43,629 bases of DNA from Clostridiales bacterium (GTDB taxonomy: Bacteria > Bacillota > Clostridia > Oscillospirales > Oscillospiraceae): positions 1 to 43,629 of the forward strand of contig JAJUHS010000003.1 of assembly GCA_029267755.1 (NCBI GenBank). The letters run 5' to 3'. This document shows, one piece after another, positions 32,588-39,603 of this stretch. Made by a program: the position numbers and the translations under genes. Numbering within the stretch: position 1 is the stretch's first letter; each line of letters starts with the position of its first letter. The notes under the pieces are model-generated. The model was given only the letters and a program-made list of their open reading frames with translations, ran no database searches and was not told where the DNA came from.

Positions 32588-33730
32588 TTATTTTTTTAGC
32601 AGTTCTTTGGATATTACTATCTGTTGAACCTGCGAAGTGCCCTCAAAGAGTGTGTTTACACGAATATCACGATACAGACGCTCTATGCGGTAGTCCTTTA
32701 TGTAGCCGTATCCGCCGTGTATCTGAAGCGCGTCATGTGCGATGCGACAGGCCGTTTCCGTTACAAAGAGCTTTGCCATGGAGCAGTGCATTCCGGCATC
32801 CTTGGCGTTTGTATCCTTTAAAACTGCGGAATTGTAAAGAAGTTCTCTGCAGGCCTGGATCTGCGTTGCCATCTGAGCTATCATAAATGAAATTGCCTGA
32901 AAGTCTGCTATTCTTTGTCCGAACTGCTTGCGGTTCTTGGCAAAGTCGATGGCCTCCTCAAGGCAGGCCTGAGCTACGCCGAGCGCAGTGGCGGCAACAC
33001 CGAGACGACCGACATCAAGTGTTTTCATGGCGTTGATGAAGCCCATGCCCTCTTCGCCAAGAAGACTGTCCTTATGTACGCGCACATCCTCAAGAATAAT
33101 GTCGCTGGTGGGCATTCCGATAATACCCATTTTTTTCTCGTTTCTTCCGAGGGAAATGCCCGGAGTATCCATGTCGACAATGAACGCGGAGATGCCCTTT
33201 GCTCCCTTGCTGAAATCTGTCTTAGCATATATGATCGCAAAATCGGCGATCGGAGCACCGGTAATAAAGGTTTTGCGGCCGTTGAGCACATAGTAATCGC
33301 CGTCACGCACCGCACTGGACTGAAGTCCGGCCGCGTCAGAGCCGGCACCGGGCTCTGTAAGAGCGAAGGCAGGAAACTTTTTGCCCTCCGCGACAGGTCG
33401 AAGGTACTTTTCAAGCTGCTCCGGCGTAGCAGCATTAAGCAGAGGGCCGCTGCCTAGAGAGTTTGCCCCGCTAATGTAAATGGAGGTGACCATGCTGACG
33501 CGGGAGATTTGCTCAACGAACAAAACGTAGGCAAGGTTGTCGCCGCCTTGTCCGCCGTATTCCTTGGGGATCTTGATTCCGAAAAAGCCGTTGTCAGTGA
33601 TTTTCCGATAGAGAGATTCGGGATATTTGCCGGTCTGATCGATCTCTTCCTGCATAGATTCGGGAATTTCCTTTTCAGCGAAATCTCTTGCTAGTTTCTG
33701 TATCAGCTGATACTTTGGGGAAAGAATCAT
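32588..33730 (-). CDS. Short-chain acyl-CoA dehydrogenase / enoyl-CoA reductase (Bcd/CarC type)
   Basis: This flavoprotein interconverts acyl-CoA and 2-enoyl-CoA, and probably runs as an enoyl-CoA reductase with bifurcating EtfAB in fermentation. The 380-residue protein has all three ACAD domains: the N-terminal helical domain with GFFGIKIPKEYGGQGGD, the FAD/substrate middle domain (FALTEPGAGSDAAGLQ, RKTFITGAP, GIIGMPTSDIILEDVRV), and the C-terminal helical domain with the catalytic Glu363 in LFEGTSQVQQ and HGGYGYIKDY. The track start at 33838 is in the leader. The ATG at 33730 has AAAGGAG ten bases upstream and gives the expected MILSPKYQLIQKLARDFAEKEI. Butyryl-CoA dehydrogenase is the most economical identity, but the exact substrate is not certain. 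Confidence 0.93.
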   Translation of the reverse strand: MILSPKYQLIQKLARDFAEKEIPESMQEEIDQTGKYPESLYRKITDNGFFGIKIPKEYGGQGGDNLAYVLFVEQISRVSMVTSIYISGANSLGSGPLLNAATPEQLEKYLRPVAEGKKFPAFALTEPGAGSDAAGLQSSAVRDGDYYVLNGRKTFITGAPIADFAIIYAKTDFSKGAKGISAFIVDMDTPGISLGRNEKKMGIIGMPTSDIILEDVRVHKDSLLGEEGMGFINAMKTLDVGRLGVAATALGVAQACLEEAIDFAKNRKQFGQRIADFQAISFMIAQMATQIQACRELLYNSAVLKDTNAKDAGMHCSMAKLFVTETACRIAHDALQIHGGYGYIKDYRIERLYRDIRVNTLFEGTSQVQQIVISKELLKK

Positions 33731-33987
33731 GGTGCGATAACTCCTTTCGTTATGTAAATTATTTTTATCGGACCGTAGTTTGTGCCGAGTCCTCTGCCGA
33801 TGCAGAGAGTCGAGAGATCGGACTTTGCTTTGGAGCATATTCTTAGGGGGGCGACATATCCGTGTTCCAAGAATATGAGGCGGGCTACGGGCTTAAGACT
33901 GATTTTTATCGGCAATTATTTTTAGTATTGATGCCGGTCGCATTTCCATATAAATCTATTAATCGCCTGAAAAAACAATTTTTTCTA
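33731..33987 (-). promoter_or_regulatory. Long structured leader of acd-etfBA (candidate cis-regulatory RNA)
   Basis: Between the likely promoter and the acd start lies a roughly 250-nt leader with a GC-richer core inside AT-rich flanks. Read on the minus strand it can form an outer stem CCGTAG/CTACGG (33885-33890 with 33773-33778) enclosing two hairpins. One is CATATTCTT/AAGAATATG (33869-33877 with 33836-33844). The other is AGTCC/GGACT (33820-33824 with 33788-33792), capped by CTCTGC/GCAGAG around 33792-33807. An alternative pairing CCGAT/ATCGG (33797-33801 with 33817-33821) would exclude the cap. The core is flanked by an 11-base direct repeat CCGATAAAAAT at 33761-33771 and 33902-33912. 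No riboswitch class is recognised and no protein-like ORF is credible. Confidence 0.45.
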
Positions 33988-34016
33988 ATTATATCCAATA
34001 TATTTCAACAATTCAA
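33988..34016 (-). promoter_or_regulatory. Probable SigA promoter for acd-etfBA
   Basis: On the minus strand TTGAAT (34011-34016), a 17-base spacer and a perfect TATAAT (33988-33993) point to acd. The surrounding AT-rich sequence could act as an UP element. Confidence 0.55.
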
Positions 34017-34127
34017 CTATAAAATAGGTAAAAATTCATATATTTTTAGTAAATACTATTATGATTTACATTCAAACAATTGGTTAAATTACTTAAATTA
34101 CAATTATTTTATTATCACATTTACAAA

Positions 34128-34156
34128 TTGCAAAAATCACTTTTGCGTGATATATT
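34128..34156 (+). promoter_or_regulatory. SigA promoter of the XRE regulator with an inverted repeat in its spacer
   Basis: TTGCAA (34128-34133), a 17-base spacer and TATATT (34151-34156) form a good promoter, 30 bases before the ATG at 34186. Inside the spacer, ATCAC-N6-GTGAT (34136-34151) is a perfect 16-bp inverted repeat, placed to block polymerase when bound. This suggests autoregulation. The 455-base gap 33731-34185 holds this, the divergent acd promoter and leader, and otherwise only AT-rich DNA. Confidence 0.6.
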
Positions 34157-34185
34157 TTCCATATCAATCCTTTCGGAGGTATATC

Positions 34186-34419
34186 ATGGCTGTAAGTTAC
34201 AAGAAATTGTTTCACTTGATGATAGAAAAAGATATGACCAATACGCAGTTGCAGAGGCTGGCGGGATTCAGCGGCAACATTCTCACGCGGCTGAAGCGCA
34301 ACGGATATGTATCGCTGGAAAGCGTCGAAAGCATCTGCCGAGTTATGGACTGTACGCCTAACGATATACTTGAATTTCTGCCTGATAAGATACAGAATGG
34401 GGAAAAAATCAGTAATTAA
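34186..34419 (+). CDS. Small Cro/CI-type (XRE) helix-turn-helix regulator
   Basis: This 77-residue DNA-binding protein consists almost entirely of one HTH domain: YKKLFHLMIEKDMTNTQLQRLAGFSGNILTRLKRNGYVSLESVESICRVMDCTPNDILEF. The TNTQLQRLAGFSGNILTRLKR stretch is the turn and recognition helix. There is no ligand-binding domain, so it is likely a simple dimeric repressor of the type common beside small operons. The track start at 33862 would add more than 100 residues of AT-rich non-coding sequence. The ATG at 34186 has a clear GGAGG. Lying between the divergent acd and lysR-catabolic units, it could control either or both. This is inferred. Confidence 0.85.
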   Translation: MAVSYKKLFHLMIEKDMTNTQLQRLAGFSGNILTRLKRNGYVSLESVESICRVMDCTPNDILEFLPDKIQNGEKISN

Positions 34420-34558
34420 GGTATTATCGCGATAGCATTTACTCTGTCGGTCTAAACATGCTAAATGTCTATGCGGAAACGGCGTTTGTAATCAATAATA
34501 TCGATACTTTAAAGAAAGGGTAGTGGAAGTTTCACAGTCCATTATACAAGGTGAAAAT

Positions 34559-35446
34559 ATGAATTCCATGCAGATTAATTGCTTTCTTACCGCAGGCCGA
34601 TGCCTTAACTTCACGCAAGGCGCCAGCGAGCTTTATATTTCACAGCCGGCGTTCAGTCATAACATTTCCGCGCTTGAAGAGGAATGGGGGATAGATCTAT
34701 TTACCCGTAACAACAAGCGAAAGGATACTAATCTGACACCGGCCGGAAAAATAATGTACGAAGGTATGAAAGGCCTATGGGAGCAATATGAAATCATTCT
34801 TCAGAAGGCCAGATACGTTCATGAAGGAAAGACCGGTACGCTTCGCATAGGACTTTCGGGCAGCAACAGGATAGACGAGCGTATCCTCACATTATTCGAT
34901 CGTTTTCAGGAAACGTTTCCAAAAATCGAGCTTTCATTTTTGAAAGGAAGCAACAGCGATTTGATAAGATCTTTGTTTAATAACACTATTGATATACTGT
35001 TTGCCTTGAAGATCGATGTTGAGGATAAAAATTGGCTGATATACAAAGAACTTTTCAGTATGGAGACAGCCCTGTATCTTAATGAAAATCATCCTATGGC
35101 GAAAAAGGAGAATTTATCGCTCAGTGATTTCAGAAATGAAACTTTCATTAACATTTCGTCAAAGGAATCCCCCGCTATAAACGCGCTTTTAATAATGGAA
35201 TGTGAAAAAGCGGGGTTTACGCCTAAGGTGATCGACGCCCCTGATTTAAATTCTCAAATCCTGTATATGGAGGCGGGAAAAGGAGTGGCGATTTGCAGCA
35301 CAAACAATATTGCCGCTTATAAAAGCCGTTTAATTCCCTTGCGTCTTCGCGATTTAAAACCGCTTGAAATGGTTATAGCATGGAACCGTATGAATGATAA
35401 TCCTTCCATAGGGCTCTTCGATTCTACTTATGAGCTTATAAAATAA
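34559..35446 (+). CDS. LysR-family transcriptional regulator of the catabolic cluster
   Basis: This 295-residue LysR regulator has an N-terminal winged HTH (MQINCFLTAGRCLNFTQGASELYISQPAFSHNISALEEEWG), then a linker helix and the two-lobed periplasmic-binding-like effector domain from about residue 90 (GTLRIGLSGSNRIDERIL through EMVIAWNR). The ATG at 34559 with AAGGTG five bases before it is preferred; an ATG three codons later is possible. It lies directly upstream of the cupin-SDR-HAD-cyclase-BKACE operon in the same orientation and probably activates it in response to the substrate or an intermediate. The effector is unknown. A terminator separates the two, so the operon has its own promoter. 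Confidence 0.9.
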   Translation: MNSMQINCFLTAGRCLNFTQGASELYISQPAFSHNISALEEEWGIDLFTRNNKRKDTNLTPAGKIMYEGMKGLWEQYEIILQKARYVHEGKTGTLRIGLSGSNRIDERILTLFDRFQETFPKIELSFLKGSNSDLIRSLFNNTIDILFALKIDVEDKNWLIYKELFSMETALYLNENHPMAKKENLSLSDFRNETFINISSKESPAINALLIMECEKAGFTPKVIDAPDLNSQILYMEAGKGVAICSTNNIAAYKSRLIPLRLRDLKPLEMVIAWNRMNDNPSIGLFDSTYELIK

Positions 35447-35494
35447 AAGAATTTTACAAACCAGTTTTGAAAAGTTAATATTAAGTATATTAAT

Positions 35495-35537
35495 AACTCC
35501 TATCAATTCCGTTTGTTTGGATAGGAGTTTATTATTT
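35495..35537 (+). terminator. Terminator of the lysR gene
   Basis: AACTCCTATC pairs perfectly with GATAGGAGTT (10 bp, 15-base loop), followed by TATTATTT. The T-run is interrupted, so strength is uncertain. Confidence 0.65.
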
Positions 35538-35558
35538 GAAAAAGGCTGCTTTTTCAAA
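35535..35558. promoter_or_regulatory. 24-base palindrome upstream of the catabolic operon (operator candidate)
   Basis: TTTGAAAAAG-GCTG-CTTTTTCAAA is a perfect 10-bp inverted repeat with a 4-base centre, 61 bases before the cupin start. No T-run follows it, so it is more likely a protein-binding site than a terminator. It does not contain a symmetric T-N11-A LysR core, so which regulator would bind is open. A clear -35/-10 pair for the operon is not visible between it and the cupin gene. Confidence 0.5.
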
Positions 35559-35618
35559 ACGCAAGTAGGCGGTAATCGACTATATCCGGGTTAATATTTT
35601 AGAAAGGGTGTTGGATTT

Positions 35619-35966
35619 ATGGTAAAGCGTACTTTGGAAGAACTTAAAACCTATGAAGCCCCCGGCCATTTTAAGATGACCGCTATGAGGATTCACGGCA
35701 AAGAGGAAACGGGAGCGGAAAAGTTCTGGGTGGGACTTTCGACCTTTCTGCCTGGCGGAGGTGCGGAATACGCCTATGAGGACAACCCTCTTGAGAAGTT
35801 CTACTACGTTCTTGAGGGAGAGATGACTGTGACCGATAAGGCCGGAAACAAATATGTTATCCACGCCGGGGAGTCGATATCGTTTGCTCCCAATGAAGGC
35901 CGTCATCTCATAAACGCTTCAAACAGACCGGCTGTGATGCTTGTTGTAATTAACTATCCGAATTGA
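35619..35966 (+). CDS. Single-domain cupin protein, first gene of the catabolic operon
   Basis: This 115-residue protein has one conserved cupin barrel (about 35-112): [53 protein letters not shown] and a closing strand VMLVVINYP. The usual metal-binding set G(X)5HXH(X)3-4E(X)6G is altered: the HxH positions read EYAYED, and only the [10 protein letters not shown] glutamate and the late histidine (GRHLIN) are clear, so metal binding is uncertain. AAAGGGTG lies upstream of the ATG. The next gene starts just after its stop, so it is part of the catabolic operon. Possible roles are tautomerisation or stabilisation of a reactive keto/enol intermediate, or ligand sensing. Both are guesses. Confidence 0.85.
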   Translation: MVKRTLEELKTYEAPGHFKMTAMRIHGKEETGAEKFWVGLSTFLPGGGAEYAYEDNPLEKFYYVLEGEMTVTDKAGNKYVIHAGESISFAPNEGRHLINASNRPAVMLVVINYPN

Positions 35967-35976
35967 GGTGGATGAA

Positions 35977-36768
35977 ATGATCAAAGTCGAAAAGGAATTT
36001 GCAAGGAAAATGTTCGATATAAGCGGCAGGGTAGCGCTTGTGACCGGCGCAACCGGCGCTTTGGGCGGAGCTGTAGCCAAGGCTTACGGCTATCAGGGTG
36101 CGAAAGTGGTTATGACAGCCCGAAATGCTTCAAAGCTCAGGGAATTGGAGGCCGAATTTAAAGCCGAGGGGATAGACTGCGCGGTTTTTGCGGCGGATCC
36201 CGGTTCTTCCGAGGAAGTTGGAAAGCTGATCAAATTTGTAGTCTCTACTTACGGCGAATTGAATATACTCACCGTTTGCCATGGGTACAACAATCCAAAG
36301 GGCATTTTGGAGCAGAGTGTTGAGGATTGGCAGAAGATCATGGACGCGGACCTTAAGAGCGTATATGTAGTCTGCAAGGCGTCGGCCGAGCAGATGGTGG
36401 CGCAGAACAAAGGCGGAAAGATTGTCGTTACCTCGTCGGCGCGCAGCAAGATGGGAATGAAGGGGTATACTGGCTACTGCGCGTCCAAGGGCGGCTGCGA
36501 TCTGATGATACAGTCCATGGCCAGCGATCTTGCGCCCTATCACATTAACGTCAATACAATTAACCCGACCGTTTTCCGGTCTGAGCTTACCGAGTGGATG
36601 TTCGACCCTGAATCGGCTGTTTACCAAAACTTTCTCAAGCGTCTTCCGATTGGGCGTTTGGGCGAGGTGCAGGACTTTATCGGACTGGCGACATTCCTTG
36701 CCTCACCAGCTTCGGATTTCCTGACGGGCGGCAACTATGACGCCACCGGCGGATATTGGAGCAACTGA
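35977..36768 (+). CDS. SDR-family reductase, probable phloroglucinol reductase (PGR)
   Basis: This 263-residue short-chain dehydrogenase/reductase has the nucleotide-binding TGATGALG at 23-30, the NNP-type loop HGYNNPKG in place of NNAG, and the catalytic set Ser154, Tyr167 and Lys171 (TSSARSK, YCASKGG). The dinucleotide-binding strand is followed by [10 protein letters not shown], whose arginine favours NADPH. In the phloroglucinol pathway known from Eubacterium oxidoreducens and Clostridium species, an NADPH-dependent SDR reduces phloroglucinol to dihydrophloroglucinol. The neighbours here (HAD-like dehydrogenase, cyclase-family hydrolase, BKACE) are those of that pathway, hence the call. 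By itself it could be any 3-oxo reductase. The start is the ATG with AGGTGG upstream; the track's GTG at 35968 lies inside that ribosome site. Confidence 0.75.
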   Translation: MIKVEKEFARKMFDISGRVALVTGATGALGGAVAKAYGYQGAKVVMTARNASKLRELEAEFKAEGIDCAVFAADPGSSEEVGKLIKFVVSTYGELNILTVCHGYNNPKGILEQSVEDWQKIMDADLKSVYVVCKASAEQMVAQNKGGKIVVTSSARSKMGMKGYTGYCASKGGCDLMIQSMASDLAPYHINVNTINPTVFRSELTEWMFDPESAVYQNFLKRLPIGRLGEVQDFIGLATFLASPASDFLTGGNYDATGGYWSN

Positions 36769-37697
36769 TGAAAAGTATAAAAAACATTCTTGTCGTCGGT
36801 GGCGGCATGATGGGCAAAAACATTGCATTTGTGCTTACAGAAAACCCTGAGCTTCGAATAACTGTTACCGACATTGCTAACCAGGATATATGGTCGGGTA
36901 TCCGCGCAAATTGCCTGCAGCTAACCGAAAAGGGTATCATTTCGGAGCAGGAGATGAACTCCCGCCTCGGAAGGATTGAATTTACTACCGGTATTAGCGG
37001 CGCTTCCGTTAGGGAGGCAGACCTTGTAATTGAAGCCGTGTTTGAGGACATGGAGCTTAAGAAAAGGACGTTTGCAAACCTTGAAGAGTGCTGCGCCACT
37101 GACACAATCTTCTGTACAAACACTTCGGTAATGAGCCCGTCCGAAATAAGTGCCGAGCTGAAGCACCGCAGCCGCTTCGTGGGAACACATTTCTGGAATC
37201 CTGCGCACCTTATTCCGCTTGTCGAGGTGGTTAAATCCGACGCGACTTCGGATGAAACTGCTGAAACCGTAATGGAGCTGTTAAAATCTGTCGGCAAAAA
37301 ACCTATTTTGTGCAAAAAGGATGTGCCGGGCTTCGTAGCGAACAGGATGCAGCATGCCCTATGGAGGGAGGCAATCTCGATTGTAGAAAACGGCATTGCT
37401 GACGCGGAGACTGTCGACGAGGCTGTCAAGTATTCATTCGGGTTGCGTCTGCCGCAGCTTGGACCGCTTGAAAACGCGGATATGGTCGGCACGGATCTGA
37501 CCTACAATATCCATAGCTACATATTGAAACATCTGGAATCCTCCGCCGATCCGTCGCCTCTTCTTAAGGAGTTGTGCGATAAGGGGGAGCTGGGCTTTAA
37601 AACCGGCAGGGGCTTCAGAACATGGACACAAGAGGAAATACAAAAATCACGGGATGAATTAAATGCGTATCTAATAAGAGCGTTATACAACAAGTAA
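36768..37697 (+). CDS. 3-hydroxyacyl-CoA-dehydrogenase-like enzyme, probable 3-hydroxy-5-oxohexanoate dehydrogenase (HOHDH)
   Basis: This 309-residue NAD-dependent dehydrogenase has the Rossmann loop VVGGGMMGKNIA near the N-terminus, an acidic VTDIANQD after strand 2, and the C-terminal helical domain with DVPGFVANRMQHALWREA. The catalytic block reads GTHFWNPAHLIPLVEVV with His141. The FWNPxHLxPLVEV form is that of the carnitine/gulonate-dehydrogenase-like subgroup acting on free hydroxy acids, whereas butyrate-pathway Hbd usually has HFFNPxPVMKLVEV. This supports oxidation of (S)-3-hydroxy-5-oxohexanoate to 3,5-dioxohexanoate, the third step of phloroglucinol breakdown. It overlaps the SDR stop by one base (TGATG), with GGAG six bases upstream, so the two are coupled. 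The substrate is inferred from context. Confidence 0.75.
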   Translation: MKSIKNILVVGGGMMGKNIAFVLTENPELRITVTDIANQDIWSGIRANCLQLTEKGIISEQEMNSRLGRIEFTTGISGASVREADLVIEAVFEDMELKKRTFANLEECCATDTIFCTNTSVMSPSEISAELKHRSRFVGTHFWNPAHLIPLVEVVKSDATSDETAETVMELLKSVGKKPILCKKDVPGFVANRMQHALWREAISIVENGIADAETVDEAVKYSFGLRLPQLGPLENADMVGTDLTYNIHSYILKHLESSADPSPLLKELCDKGELGFKTGRGFRTWTQEEIQKSRDELNAYLIRALYNK

Positions 37698-37717
37698 CAC
37701 ATTAGGAGGAAATAATA

Positions 37718-38656
37718 ATGGGTAAAAAAGTTTTTGTTGACCTTACGCATCCGTTCAGCGCGGAGATTCCCCGCTGGCCATATTTTGACAAACCAATAAT
37801 CGATAACAATCATACAATGGCCAAGGGCGGCGTGCTTACCCAGAAGATTACCTGCACAATGCATACCGGAACGCATTGCGACGCCCCCCGACACGTTATG
37901 GAAAGGGAGTTCGACGGCAGAAGAGCCCGCTATACCCATGAAATGCCAGTTGACGCCTATACGGGCGACGCGGTATGTCTGGAAATCAAAATCGGCCGTT
38001 GGGGCCTGATCCTGCCTGAGCATCTGGAAGATGCCTGCGAACGCGCTAACATTAAGCCCAAAGAGCTTGAGGGAATGGTTATCTGCCTGAATACGGGAAT
38101 GCACCGCAAGTTTGATGACAGCAAGGAGTACTATCATTATTCCTGCGGCACCGGTATCGACGCCGGCAAATGGTTTGTTGAGCATAAGGTCAAGTGCGTG
38201 GCTATGGACAGCCAGGCTCTTGATCATCCGCTTCACACCGCCATGGGCAATAACGGCATGACGAGAATGAACCTGCTCGGAGCGTCTGGCAGACCGATCA
38301 CCGAGGAGTATATAGAGCAGTTCGGCGAGGAGGCTTATGCCGAATTCGATAAGTTTACCTACATCAAGGTTCACGGAAAAGAAGCTTATGACAAGAAGTT
38401 CGGCGAGCTTGAGGCCTTGGGCTGCTGGGGAACATGGGAGCCCTGTCACAAGTATATGCTCGGGCATGGCATTGTCGGCGTAGAGAACCTTGGCGGAGAT
38501 CTGGACAAGGTTTCCGGCAAACGCTTCAGATTCTATTGCTTCCCGCTCCGCTGGTATCTTGGGGATGGATCGATGGCTCGCTGCGTAGCGGAAATCGATG
38601 AAGACGACCTTAACGACGTACCGGACAGAACCTATACCTACGGCGGGAATATCTGA
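37718..38656 (+). CDS. Cyclase-family metal-dependent hydrolase, probable dihydrophloroglucinol cyclohydrolase (DPGCH)
   Basis: This 312-residue protein of the cyclase family (Pfam PF04199, related to kynurenine formamidase and isatin hydrolase) has the divalent-metal motif HTGTHCDAPRH at 49-59, an early FVDLTHPFSAEIPRWP strand and the C-terminal signature GVENLGGDLDKVSGKRF with CFPLRWYLGDGSMARC. Family members hydrolyse cyclic or acyl amide and carbonyl bonds. In the phloroglucinol pathway, a member opens the dihydrophloroglucinol ring to 3-hydroxy-5-oxohexanoate. Position between the HOHDH-like and BKACE genes supports that role. AGGAGG precedes the ATG and the next gene follows 16 bases on. 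The enzyme family is certain; the substrate rests on gene context. Confidence 0.8.
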   Translation: MGKKVFVDLTHPFSAEIPRWPYFDKPIIDNNHTMAKGGVLTQKITCTMHTGTHCDAPRHVMEREFDGRRARYTHEMPVDAYTGDAVCLEIKIGRWGLILPEHLEDACERANIKPKELEGMVICLNTGMHRKFDDSKEYYHYSCGTGIDAGKWFVEHKVKCVAMDSQALDHPLHTAMGNNGMTRMNLLGASGRPITEEYIEQFGEEAYAEFDKFTYIKVHGKEAYDKKFGELEALGCWGTWEPCHKYMLGHGIVGVENLGGDLDKVSGKRFRFYCFPLRWYLGDGSMARCVAEIDEDDLNDVPDRTYTYGGNI

Positions 38657-38672
38657 GCAAAGAGGTAATTGT

Positions 38673-39527
38673 ATGGCTGATCTTAAAAACAAAAGAATTA
38701 TAACCGTGGCTACCACGGGCGCATGGCCGACAAAGGAGAACACCCCTAACGTGCCCATCGAACCGGCGGAAATTGCGGAGGAAATTTATAATTGCTGGAA
38801 GGAAGGAGCCGCGATTGCCCACATCCATTGCAGGGATAACGCTGGAAAGGCTGCAATGGTATTTGAGAAGTTCGAGGAGACGGTAAAGCTTATCCGCGCG
38901 AAAAAGGATTGCGACATTATAATAAACCTGACCACCTCGGGCGGTGTAAATCTGCTTGAGGAAGACAGGATAAGGCCGTTTTACGAGCTCGTGCCCGATA
39001 TGGCCTCCTATGACTGCGGATCTATGAACTGGCAGCATACTACGGTTTTTGAAAACAACCCCAAATTCCTTGAGAAACTCGGAACACTCATGCAGGAAAA
39101 GGGCGTAAAGCCTGAAATTGAAGTGTTTGATCCCGGTATGATATACAACGCGGCATATCTTCTGAAAAAAGGTTTCATTAAAGCGCCGCTCCACTTCCAG
39201 TTCTGTATGGGCGTGCCGGGCGGAATCGGCGCCTCCACAAAAAACCTTGTATTCATGAAAGATACGATGGAAGAAGTGGCGCCTGGCTCCACATGGTCGG
39301 CATTCGGCGTCGGTGCGACCGCAATGGAGATCCTGTACGCTACTGTTGCCATGGGCGGCAATGTCCGTGTAGGCATGGAGGACAATGTTTACTACAAGAA
39401 GGGCGTTCTGGCGGACAGCAACATGCAGTTCGTCGCGCGCGCAAAGCGGATAATAGAGGAATTCGGCTGCGAGGCGGCAACACCTGCCGAAGCCAGAGAA
39501 ATACTGGGATTAAAACCTAGGGCATAA
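38673..39527 (+). CDS. Beta-keto acid cleavage enzyme (BKACE/DUF849), probable triacetate acetoacetate-lyase (TAL)
   Basis: BKACE enzymes condense a beta-keto acid with acetyl-CoA and release acetoacetate plus a CoA ester, using a zinc ion. This 284-residue protein has the metal histidines His50 and His52 in IAHIHCRD and the conserved glutamate Glu236 in VRVGMEDNVYYKKG, with VATTGAWPT, INLTTSGG, EIEVFDPG and FCMGVPGGIGAS between. With 3,5-dioxohexanoate as substrate it would give acetoacetate and acetoacetyl-CoA, the cleavage step reported for anaerobic phloroglucinol degradation. The best characterised relative is the 3-keto-5-aminohexanoate cleavage enzyme Kce of lysine fermentation, but no other lysine-pathway gene is present. 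The track start at 38598 lies in the previous gene; the ATG at 38673 with AGAGG upstream is used. Confidence 0.82.
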   Translation: MADLKNKRIITVATTGAWPTKENTPNVPIEPAEIAEEIYNCWKEGAAIAHIHCRDNAGKAAMVFEKFEETVKLIRAKKDCDIIINLTTSGGVNLLEEDRIRPFYELVPDMASYDCGSMNWQHTTVFENNPKFLEKLGTLMQEKGVKPEIEVFDPGMIYNAAYLLKKGFIKAPLHFQFCMGVPGGIGASTKNLVFMKDTMEEVAPGSTWSAFGVGATAMEILYATVAMGGNVRVGMEDNVYYKKGVLADSNMQFVARAKRIIEEFGCEAATPAEAREILGLKPRA

Positions 39528-39603
39528 GCGTTTTCCAGGTATGTATAACGGGGAGAAATGTACCTTAATAATTGAATAGATATGTGAAATATGGAGATGT
39601 AAT

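Noticed and set aside
33727-33915. 62-residue minus-strand ORF in the acd leader
   Set aside because: No ribosome site or protein-like composition; the same bases are better explained as a structured leader.
33862-34185. Long N-terminal extension of the XRE gene
   Set aside because: It is encoded by AT-rich intergenic DNA that contains two promoters; a clear GGAGG and ATG mark 34186 as the start.
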